From assembly GCA_946480715.1 (NCBI GenBank), contig CAMLKK010000040.1, positions 1-22,804 of the forward strand: a DNA stretch of 22,804 nucleotides. Direction: 5' to 3'. Shown here in pieces: positions 14,725-21,488 of this stretch. The stretch is from an uncultured Bacteriovorax sp. GTDB taxonomy: Bacteria > Bdellovibrionota > Bacteriovoracia > Bacteriovoracales > Bacteriovoracaceae. The translations under genes and the position numbers were made by a program. Numbering within the stretch: position 1 is the first letter of the stretch; each line of letters starts with the position of its first letter. The notes below the pieces were generated by a model that did no database searches, was not told the origin of the DNA, and saw only the letters and a list, made by a program, of their open reading frames with translations.

Positions 14725-15646
14725 TGATGTATCCAATATTTTTATCGCGGTTAATTAACATTGCTTCAATAATCGCCATGCGTACGGCGATTGAATTTTG
14801 TACTTGCAAGTAGCCTTTATACAGTGACGATTTAATAAGATTTTGATCGAGTTCAACACCAATGTTTGCAGGACCTGGATGCAGAACGGGAATAAGTTTT
14901 TTTCTTTCTTTCAAATAAGAAAGTGAAATACCGTGAGTGTCCAAATAAGAATCGAATTCAACTCCAACACTCGTTCCATGACGTTCTTTTTGGATTCGTA
15001 AAAGATAAAGAAAGTCACATTGATCGACAACTTCTTCACGACTATAAAGAGGTGAACCCTCTGGTAAAAATTCTTTCGGTCCGTAGAGCAAAACTTTCAT
15101 TCCAAATTGGGGAAGAAGTTTCATGAGAGAGTGACCGACACGCGAATGACGAACATCACCCATGATGGCGATTGTTTTTCCTTTTAAATCAGATGCTAGC
15201 TCTGTCAATGTAAATAGATCCAGCAGTGCTTGTGTTGGATGTTCATTTATACCGTCACCACCGTTGACTAATTTTAACGGTGGATGCTCTTTGAACTGAC
15301 TCAGTTGATGAGAGACACTTGTGCGAAAAACACACAAATCGACACCTTGAAAATGCAGCGTAAGAAAAGTTTCTTCTAAACTTTCACCTTTTTTCAGACT
15401 TGATGTCTCCGCATTGAAATCCAGATATTTTCCACCTAAGCGCTCAATCGCAACAGCAAAGGAATGTTTAGTTCTGGTCGAGTTTTCGAGGAAAGAAGTG
15501 GCAATAAGTGGTTTTGGATGCGTATTATGAAAAGGAGGAGTAGCGTGGGGATGATCTTTAAAGTGACGGGCCCGGGATAATAAATGCAAAATGTTTTCTA
15601 ACGAGAGATCATCAATACTTTCTAACAGCGAAGGAAATGAACTCAT
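14708..15646 (-). CDS. pyrB: aspartate carbamoyltransferase catalytic subunit
   Basis: A 312-residue enzyme that joins carbamoyl phosphate and aspartate. Key segments in order: carbamoyl-phosphate loop FLENSTRTKHSF (STRT at 56-59), SSLKKGES (83-89) matching the flexible S-x-K loop, NEHPTQALLDL (His136, Gln139), IMGDVRHSRVGHS, LLRIQKER and HPGPANIGVELD (256-267), ending QVQNSIAVRMAIIEAML. In the non-enteric PyrB class the HPGP segment normally continues with N-R; here it is N-I (Asn261-Ile262), a mild oddity. No pyrI regulatory subunit is adjacent. It is first in the operon; an AGGAAG lies three bases before the ATG. The upstream 124 nt hold no clear sigma70 promoter but do contain inverted repeats (see 15688-15735). 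Confidence 0.94.
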   Translation of the reverse strand: MSSFPSLLESIDDLSLENILHLLSRARHFKDHPHATPPFHNTHPKPLIATSFLENSTRTKHSFAVAIERLGGKYLDFNAETSSLKKGESLEETFLTLHFQGVDLCVFRTSVSHQLSQFKEHPPLKLVNGGDGINEHPTQALLDLFTLTELASDLKGKTIAIMGDVRHSRVGHSLMKLLPQFGMKVLLYGPKEFLPEGSPLYSREEVVDQCDFLYLLRIQKERHGTSVGVEFDSYLDTHGISLSYLKERKKLIPVLHPGPANIGVELDQNLIKSSLYKGYLQVQNSIAVRMAIIEAMLINRDKNIGYINGEKF

Positions 15647-15687
15647 TTTCTTCCTAATCGGACACTGCTATGCTGTTAACAAAGTTA

Positions 15688-15735
15688 AGTGTTCCTAAAA
15701 GAGTTTTTGTTAGTCTATTCATTTGAACACTCTTT
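15688..15735. repeat. overlapping inverted repeats in the pyrB / nuclease divergent gap
   Basis: AGTGTTC (15688-15694) is the complement of GAACACT (15725-15731), and AAAGAGT (15698-15704) is the complement of ACTCTTT (15729-15735). The right-hand arms share three bases, so the two stems exclude each other. This could be an operator or an alternative leader structure for pyrB, or chance in AT-rich DNA. Confidence 0.35.
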
Positions 15736-15770
15736 GAAAAGACAAAAAAATAGAATTAAATGAAGGCCTT

Positions 15771-16811
15771 GTGAAAATAACCGACCAAAACAATCTGGCA
15801 CAACGAGAAGCTCTGCTCAATGAGTGTAAAGGGAATCTTTTTGAGTTTTTAGTCGCACAAGGTCTCTCGAGATACTACAAAAAAGAAGATCACTTCCTTC
15901 TTAGTCTTCCACGGGATTTTAGAAATCGTCTGAAAATTTATGAAGAAACGATTCGTGCCAGCGACGAGCAGCTCTTGCTGGGACTTCCGACACTTGCAAA
16001 TGCTGTCGTTAAAGAACTTCTTGATCATCCTCCCTTCAAAGAGAATCCGCGCTCTTTTCAATTTCAGGTGATTGGTAAAATGGTAGCTACAAATGCCAAT
16101 GAAACCTGGAATGAAACCGATATTGTGGCCATTGAAGACAACGAAAAAAAACATTTCATCAGTTTAAAACTCACGAAAGACCACAGCTTCACGAATACCA
16201 AAAGTGCAGGTGCTAAGAGTTTTATTGAAAAATATTTTAAAGCGTTTCCAAAAGCAGCTCTTTATCAATCGCTCTTAAGCAGTGAAGTGGACGAGTCGTT
16301 TCAATCCATGGGTCACAAACTCTATGCAGATCTCGATATGGATTTCAGAGGGCAGTTTGATTCTCGATGGACTTTGAGTGAACTGCCTGGAGAGCTCTCT
16401 GAAGAGATGCGAGCAGTCGTTCATTCCAATTATAATCGTGTCGCTCTCAAACTTCACGAACTTCTTGGTGAACTTCTTAAAACCGATCGCGTGCTCTTTA
16501 AAAAATGTCTTGAAGCTCTTTGTGGTTTTGGTGATCCAAATATTTTGCAAGTCCATTGTTTTCATCAGCAGGCGCAGCTAAAAGAAATTGCTATAAAAAG
16601 CTATGGTGATCTTTTTTCTCCAGAAGAGGATATTAGGATGACTCCTCCAAAAAATAATGGATCCTCGTTTGACGTAAAATTTAAACGATTTCAACTTCAA
16701 ATTCGAGTGAAGCCGATGAATAAATTTACAACGGCTTCATACAAAATAAATTGTTCGATTAAGTTAAGTCATTCGGATAATAGCTCAAAAGGTGATGATA
16801 ATGATGAATAA
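15771..16811 (+). CDS. putative restriction-endonuclease-like (PD-(D/E)XK) protein, no methylase nearby
   Basis: A 346-residue soluble protein. Near the N-terminus GNLFEFLVAQGLSRYY (21-36) resembles the helix that supplies an acidic residue in restriction-type nucleases. Residues 115-134 read ETDIVAI, a variable hairpin, then FISLKL: Asp117 and Lys133 would be the D and K of a PD-(D/E)XK site, with Ser131 where Asp/Glu usually stands. GAKSFIEKYF follows, common after such sites. The C-terminus (QIRVKPMNKFTTASYKINCSIK) is basic and beta-rich. The start is GTG 15771, four bases after GAAGG. No methyltransferase or phage gene flanks it; it is overlapped by gmhB downstream, suggesting cotranscription. 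The assignment is by motif only, and it could be a DNA-repair or unrelated nuclease-fold protein. Confidence 0.5.
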   Translation: MKITDQNNLAQREALLNECKGNLFEFLVAQGLSRYYKKEDHFLLSLPRDFRNRLKIYEETIRASDEQLLLGLPTLANAVVKELLDHPPFKENPRSFQFQVIGKMVATNANETWNETDIVAIEDNEKKHFISLKLTKDHSFTNTKSAGAKSFIEKYFKAFPKAALYQSLLSSEVDESFQSMGHKLYADLDMDFRGQFDSRWTLSELPGELSEEMRAVVHSNYNRVALKLHELLGELLKTDRVLFKKCLEALCGFGDPNILQVHCFHQQAQLKEIAIKSYGDLFSPEEDIRMTPPKNNGSSFDVKFKRFQLQIRVKPMNKFTTASYKINCSIKLSHSDNSSKGDDNDE

Positions 16812-17331
16812 GGCGCTCTTTTTAGATCGTGATGGAATTATCAATGTTGATAAAGGATATGTTTACAAATTTGATGATATTATCTGGATTCCTGAAACGC
16901 TGGAGCTCATTAAAATGGCCAATGATAGAGGCTACAAAGTGATTGTTCTGACGAATCAATCAGGAGTCATTCGTAAAATGTATTCAGAGGAAGATGTCTT
17001 GATTCTGCATAAAGAAATGAGTAAAGCACTCTCGGAAAAAGGAATCACTATTGATGATTGGTTTTACTGCACGGATCTCGACAGTGAACTCCGTAAACCA
17101 CGTCCAGGAATGCTCATGTCCGCGCAGAAAAAACATCATATCAATCTCACGGAATCGTTTATGGTAGGAGATAAACCATCAGATGTTTTCCAGCTTGAAA
17201 AGGAACAGGATCTCCCGTTTACGACCATCGTAAAGGGCAACTACGATTTAGGAGAACTCAAAAATCGTTCTAGAGTCGCCATCGTTAATACTCATCAAGA
17301 GATGCTTGACCTGTTAAAAAATCGTCTTTAA
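16801..17331 (+). CDS. gmhB: HAD-superfamily heptose/histidinol-bisphosphate phosphatase, GmhB type
   Basis: A 176-residue HAD-IIIA phosphatase; the best match is GmhB, which removes the 7-phosphate of D-glycero-manno-heptose 1,7-bisphosphate on the way to ADP-heptose for LPS core. Motif I is FLDRDGIINVDKGYV (Asp9, Asp11), motif II VLTNQSG (Thr51), motif III RKPRPGML (Lys99) and motif IV MVGDKPSD (Asp124). Classical GmhB carries a zinc loop (C-x-H, then C-x-C) between motifs II and III; here FYCTDLDSELRKPRPG goes straight across with one Cys left, so the loop is deleted. ATG 16801 follows AGGTGA by five bases; GTG 16792 and ATG 16804 are alternatives. It overlaps the nuclease gene by 11 nt. 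The substrate remains inferred, as no other heptose gene is present. Confidence 0.8.
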   Translation: MMNKALFLDRDGIINVDKGYVYKFDDIIWIPETLELIKMANDRGYKVIVLTNQSGVIRKMYSEEDVLILHKEMSKALSEKGITIDDWFYCTDLDSELRKPRPGMLMSAQKKHHINLTESFMVGDKPSDVFQLEKEQDLPFTTIVKGNYDLGELKNRSRVAIVNTHQEMLDLLKNRL

Positions 17332-17335
17332 CCCG

Positions 17336-17364
17336 TAGACACTGTCTATATTTTAGACAGTGTT
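17336..17364. promoter_or_regulatory. nested palindrome / hairpin between gmhB and the secreted hydrolase gene
   Basis: TAGACA-C-TGTCTA (17336-17348) is a perfect 13-bp palindrome. Its right half also pairs with a following TAGACAGTGT (17354-17363), giving a 10-bp stem (ACACTGTCTA against TAGACAGTGT) with a TATTT loop. No T-run follows on either strand, so it looks more like a DNA operator or an mRNA stem than an intrinsic terminator. No convincing -10/-35 pair was found between it and the next gene. Confidence 0.5.
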
Positions 17365-17456
17365 GTCCCTCCAAATAGCGAAGATCAAAAGACCTTTTTT
17401 GGCCTCATTTCTGCAATGTTTTCCACATTATCTTTTATTCTCGTGTGGAGAAAACT

Positions 17457-19637
17457 ATGAAGACTTTTTTGGCCTTCCTCCTTCTATCCGCTGTTACTCC
17501 AAGTTTTGCACTTGATTTAAAGGTACAATTAGACCCAAGTTTAAAAGCACAGGATAGAAAGGTCCTTGAAAGTGTTCTTAAAGAAGCCAGTGATATGCTT
17601 CCGGAAAAATTCATTCTTGGTTTACCCCAGGATTTAAAAGTAACAGTTAAGAAATTAACTGAACACCAAAGCATTCCTGATAATCTGTGTGACCCGAAGC
17701 CGGTTGAAGAAGTTAAAACAGTTGTAAGAGATGTTTACAACGATTATGAACGAACAACAGAAGTTCAACCTAAAGTTAAACCTTTCATATATGGTCATTA
17801 CATCCATAGATCAAACACGCTTACGATCAATGCTCCTGTCATTGCAGAACTCGCGCGTGGACGTTCACAATCTAAAAATCTGAAGTGTCAGCATAAATCT
17901 CTCTACGATCAGGCCGTAGCTACAATTATTCATGAACTCACACACGCTTATGACATGAATAATGAAAACCCTTCTCATAATCCAGAATATATTCGTCGTG
18001 CGGGTTTTAAAAAAGGTCTGCTTAAAATTAAAAACAAAAATACAAATGCAATGCGATCACCAGATCCGTATGAACTTGTGAGCATTCAAGAATCATTTGC
18101 AGTTAATATGGAATACTTTGCCATGGATCCAGAATTCATGTGTAGAAAACCTTCCATCTTTGATTTCTTTAAAAAACATTTCGGGAGTGATCCTTATCCT
18201 CAAAGAAGATGTCAACCCAACACGACCGTTATGATGTCGAGTATCGCAGGATATGTCCCACTCAATCTTGATCACCGCCGCGTTTATCGAGTTGACTATT
18301 TACTTGCTTCAGCAGGTAAAGGCATCCAGTCCGGTTTTGGTCACTCGATGTTCAGAATTGTTATGTGTGCTCCGGAGAGATTAGATCCTATAAGTGGACG
18401 AACAGTTCCGGCGACTCCTTTCGGGAAAAAATGCTTAGATGATAAACTTTATCACGTAGTCGTTAGTTATAGGGCAAATGTTGAAGATGCAACTCTCAAT
18501 TACCTAAAAGGTTTAACGGGTGGATATCCTTCAATGTTATTTATTTTAAATTTTGGTGATGTTCTCGATGAATATAACCGCGATGAACTTCGTGATGTTA
18601 TGTCTTATCCGCTTGCTTTATCACCTAAAGAAAAAGAAGAGTTTGTTACAAGAGTGATTGAAGAACACTGGAACTATCGCGGTGATTATAAATTTATTAC
18701 AAATAACTGTGCCGTTGAATCTTATGATCTCCTTCGTGGTGCTCTTGAAAGACAACAAATGGATGATAAAAAATCGGTTACACCCAATGGTGTTTTAGAA
18801 GATCTTGATCGTTTAGAATTTACATCAATGACTCATAAAGAAATGGAGCTCTATAAAGCAAAAACAGATCAGTTATTACTGGCATACCGTTCTGCTTATG
18901 GAGTGACTTTGAAAGGTTCAGATAAGTCGCAAAAAGAAGCTGTTTTGAAATTTATCGAAACATCAAAAAGCAAATCGCGCATGAATCGTTTCGTAAATTT
19001 TCAGGCGAAAACTGTCAAAGCAGATTCTCTTCATGAAGAGGTTCTTGAGCTCAAGAACCGTCTGGTAGAGGCCTCATCTTTCTCAGTAATGGAGCAGCAG
19101 ATTTTAAGAACTCAGGCGCTAAAATTTAGAAAGAAAGCAGCTGATAAATTCATGAATACTACAGATGAGCGCACGAAAAAAATGATTGAAGAAACTGGAG
19201 CGGCGTTCGCGCAGCCTTTTAAAGGGCTCGCCAGTTCAGGTTATGGTATTCCTTTTCAAAGTGAGATGACTTCACGTGAAGATCTGGAAAAGAAAATTGC
19301 TAAATCGGGTGAAGCACTTAAAAAAGCAGATTTATTTTTAAAAGAGATGATGCCTGAGGAATACGCTTCACTGGAAGAAGTCTCTGAAAATATCAAAACA
19401 TTTAATCTTTACTCGCTACAGGTGAGAAAAGACTTCCGGGGCAAGCTGGACAACTATATCCTGCAAGTCCTAAAAAATATGACAATGAATGAAGAGACAA
19501 ATGCGCTCTTGATTTCTGCGGCAGAAGGAAATAAAGATAGTCTATCAAGCGTGCGTAAGCATTTAGGTGCAGATTTAGTAACGGAAAAGGAAATTCTCGA
19601 TTCTAAGTTGAGAAAAATTATTGCTGAATTAATTTAA
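17457..19637 (+). CDS. secreted protein with HExxH metalloprotease motif and DUF4105/Lnb-like domain
   Basis: A 726-residue protein with a signal peptide (MKTFLAFLLLSAVTPSFA, cleavage before LDLKV). Numbering from ATG 17457: the N-terminal third holds IIHELTHAYD, a zinc-protease motif (His159, Glu160, His163), and SIQESFAVNMEYFAMDPEF, whose Glu212 is a candidate third zinc ligand. Residues ~275-430 match the DUF4105 (Lnb N-terminal) pattern: YRVDYLLASAGKG, SGFGHSMFR (His296), FILNFGDV, YKFITNNCAVESYDLL (Cys418), the His/Cys pair expected of a papain/NlpC-like fold. The last ~290 residues are charged and helical. ATG 17457 is chosen because GGAG lies six bases upstream and the signal peptide begins there. 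Its TAA overlaps the ATG of mtgA, so a periplasmic, cell-wall or lipoprotein-directed role is a reasonable inference. Substrate unknown. Confidence 0.75.
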   Translation: MKTFLAFLLLSAVTPSFALDLKVQLDPSLKAQDRKVLESVLKEASDMLPEKFILGLPQDLKVTVKKLTEHQSIPDNLCDPKPVEEVKTVVRDVYNDYERTTEVQPKVKPFIYGHYIHRSNTLTINAPVIAELARGRSQSKNLKCQHKSLYDQAVATIIHELTHAYDMNNENPSHNPEYIRRAGFKKGLLKIKNKNTNAMRSPDPYELVSIQESFAVNMEYFAMDPEFMCRKPSIFDFFKKHFGSDPYPQRRCQPNTTVMMSSIAGYVPLNLDHRRVYRVDYLLASAGKGIQSGFGHSMFRIVMCAPERLDPISGRTVPATPFGKKCLDDKLYHVVVSYRANVEDATLNYLKGLTGGYPSMLFILNFGDVLDEYNRDELRDVMSYPLALSPKEKEEFVTRVIEEHWNYRGDYKFITNNCAVESYDLLRGALERQQMDDKKSVTPNGVLEDLDRLEFTSMTHKEMELYKAKTDQLLLAYRSAYGVTLKGSDKSQKEAVLKFIETSKSKSRMNRFVNFQAKTVKADSLHEEVLELKNRLVEASSFSVMEQQILRTQALKFRKKAADKFMNTTDERTKKMIEETGAAFAQPFKGLASSGYGIPFQSEMTSREDLEKKIAKSGEALKKADLFLKEMMPEEYASLEEVSENIKTFNLYSLQVRKDFRGKLDNYILQVLKNMTMNEETNALLISAAEGNKDSLSSVRKHLGADLVTEKEILDSKLRKIIAELI

Positions 19638-20473
19638 TGATTAAGAAACATCATCTCTTTTTTTTAGGTAAGTGGTTCCAGAGATTAATTATCCTCTTTT
19701 GGTTAGGATTAATTGGTATTCTCGTAAGCTACTCTTATCCATTTTTCAATTCCATGCATGGAATTACGCTCATTCCGCAAACATATTTCAATGTCAATTA
19801 CGACAAAGAAAAAGGAGTGGAATACAAACAAGTCGATACCAAACCTGATGACTGGGTTGAACTTAAAGACATTTCTAAACGCCTTCAGGGCGCCATTATC
19901 TCCAGTGAAGATGGAAAGTTTTATCAGCATCCTGGTTACGATGTGGAAGAGCTCACTGATGCTATTGATAAAGGAATTGTCAAAAAACGCAAAAAGAAAA
20001 AACTGCGTGGAGCTTCGACAATTACTCAACAACTCATTAAGAATCTTTACTTCCAGAGTGATCGCAGTTTTTGGAGAAAAACAAAAGAGATGGCGCTCAC
20101 TCTTTGGATAGAAGACCATGTCGATAAAAAGAAAATTCTAGAAACTTACCTGAATGTTATCGAATACGGTGAAGGCATTTATGGAATCAGAAAAGCTTCG
20201 CGCTACTACTTCAAAAAAGAGCCTAAACATTTAAATGCGCGTGAGAGTGCATTTCTGGCCATGCTTCTTCCCAGTCCAAAACGCTATGCTGTTTCTTACA
20301 AACGTCGAATTCTCACTCCTTTTGCCCAAAGAAGTGTTCATTCCATTCTTTTTAAAATGCTTCAAGGAGGGTATATTGGTCCCCAAGAATATACTACAAA
20401 CTTGAGTACGCCTTTTTCTTGGGAGCGATATGAGCAGGCCAGCTTTACGAGTGATGATATCCGAAACCTTTGA
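19637..20473 (+). CDS. mtgA: monofunctional peptidoglycan glycosyltransferase (GT51)
   Basis: A 278-residue inner-membrane enzyme that polymerises lipid II into glycan strands, without a transpeptidase domain. One membrane anchor spans residues ~14-34. GT51 motifs appear in order: motif 1 SSEDGKFYQHPG with catalytic Glu91, motif 2 GASTITQQLIKNLY (125-138), motif 3 RKTKEMALTLWIE with Glu151, motif 4 KKKILETYLNVIEYG (164-178), and motif 5-like ESAFLAMLLPSPKRY. The length is slightly above the E. coli enzyme (~242). A lysine/arginine patch (KKRKKKK, 116-122) just before motif 2 is unusually dense. There is no clear Shine-Dalgarno; the ATG overlaps the stop of the secreted hydrolase gene (TAATG), implying translational coupling. 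Its end overlaps lplA by 44 nt. Confidence 0.92.
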   Translation: MIKKHHLFFLGKWFQRLIILFWLGLIGILVSYSYPFFNSMHGITLIPQTYFNVNYDKEKGVEYKQVDTKPDDWVELKDISKRLQGAIISSEDGKFYQHPGYDVEELTDAIDKGIVKKRKKKKLRGASTITQQLIKNLYFQSDRSFWRKTKEMALTLWIEDHVDKKKILETYLNVIEYGEGIYGIRKASRYYFKKEPKHLNARESAFLAMLLPSPKRYAVSYKRRILTPFAQRSVHSILFKMLQGGYIGPQEYTTNLSTPFSWERYEQASFTSDDIRNL

Positions 20474-21452
20474 TCCTTGGTTTAACCTTGCCACGGAAGA
20501 TTGGATCTTTCGTGATATGGACCCTAACGTAAAAATCCTCTTTCTCTGGCGAAACGATAAAACCGTCGTTATCGGCCGCTTTCAAAATCCTTGGTCGGAA
20601 TGTAATACACAAAAAATGGAAGAAGATGGAATTAAGCTGGCCCGCAGACAAAGTGGCGGGGGAGCCGTCTTTCATGATTTAGGAAATACCAACTTTACTT
20701 TTTTATCCAGCAAAGAAACTTTTGATAAGGCCGTTAATAACAAAATTATTACTAACGCCCTCAACTCGTTTGGTCTTAATACTTTTGCCTCCGGCCGCAA
20801 CGATATTCTCGTTATGACTGATGAAGGTGAAAAAAAGTTTTCAGGAAGTGCATTCAAAGAAACAAAAGACCGCTCGTTTCACCATGGGACGGTACTCATC
20901 AATGCTGACATGACCAAATTAGGATCATACCTGAATCCAAACGTTAAAAAACTTCAATCAAAAGGCATTACTTCTGTTCGTGCGCGAGTCACAAATCTTG
21001 CCGAACTCAATGCAGATATCAATCACGATGAAGTTTGTTCGCGCATTATTCAGGAATTTTTCAATCACTACCAAGCAGAGTGTCCGATTGAAATTTTGGA
21101 TCATGAATATTTAAAAACAATTCCAGCTCTTAATGCTCACTTTCAAAAGATGAGTGATTGGAACTGGAGATTCGGTGAAGCACCACAATTTAATCATCAA
21201 ATGACAGAGCGTTTCGCTTGGGGATTAGTAGAAGTTCATTTAGATGTTCATAAAGCACAAGTGGAAAAATCGCAGATTTTTTCTGATTCGCTTCATCCTG
21301 AAATGATCGAACATCTTATGGCCTCTCTCCAAAATATTCCCTATACTAAAGAAGCTTTTCAAAAGGCAATTAGAAATGTGTCTGATGAATTGCCGATGAT
21401 CAGCGAATATCTTCAAGAGTTCGAAGAATGGATCGTCAAAGAAATCAGTTAA
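20430..21452 (+). CDS. lplA: lipoate-protein ligase A
   Basis: A 340-residue enzyme that activates free lipoate with ATP and attaches it to lipoyl domains of 2-oxoacid dehydrogenases and GcvH. It matches E. coli LplA (338 residues) as I recall it over the whole length: MISETFDPWFNLATEDWIFR, LFLWRNDKTVVIGRFQNPW, ARRQSGGGAVFHDLGNTNFTF (lipoate loop, 71-91), ASGRNDI, KKFSGSAFKETKDRSFHHGT (Lys136 equals the adenylate-binding Lys133 of E. coli), KGITSVRARVTNL, and the C-terminal accessory domain from about residue 245. ATG 20430 follows GGGAG by four bases and matches the E. coli N-terminus; it overlaps the 3' end of mtgA by 44 nt. Codon choice differs from its neighbours (more C-ending codons, for example GCC after A, C or T), which suggests acquisition by transfer. 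Confidence 0.95.
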   Translation: MSRPALRVMISETFDPWFNLATEDWIFRDMDPNVKILFLWRNDKTVVIGRFQNPWSECNTQKMEEDGIKLARRQSGGGAVFHDLGNTNFTFLSSKETFDKAVNNKIITNALNSFGLNTFASGRNDILVMTDEGEKKFSGSAFKETKDRSFHHGTVLINADMTKLGSYLNPNVKKLQSKGITSVRARVTNLAELNADINHDEVCSRIIQEFFNHYQAECPIEILDHEYLKTIPALNAHFQKMSDWNWRFGEAPQFNHQMTERFAWGLVEVHLDVHKAQVEKSQIFSDSLHPEMIEHLMASLQNIPYTKEAFQKAIRNVSDELPMISEYLQEFEEWIVKEIS

Positions 21453-21488
21453 ATTAAAAAATCTTCAAGCACAGAAGCGATAAAAGCT

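Noticed and set aside
14708..14736. Frameshift or pseudogene at the pyrB/carAB overlap
   Set aside because: Both proteins are intact at their ends; the overlap is a normal operon junction.
15760..15774. Tiny upstream frame ATG-AAG-GCC-TTG-TGA overlapping the GTG start of the nuclease gene
   Set aside because: Four codons only, and its bases include the Shine-Dalgarno of the GTG start; more likely coincidence than a regulatory leader peptide.
15771..16811. A complete restriction-modification system
   Set aside because: Only a nuclease-like gene is present; the flanking genes are pyrB and a GmhB-type phosphatase, with no methyltransferase motifs.
19709..20119. Frames on both strands overlapping mtgA
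   Set aside because: mtgA shows all GT51 motifs in the other frame; these are chance frames.
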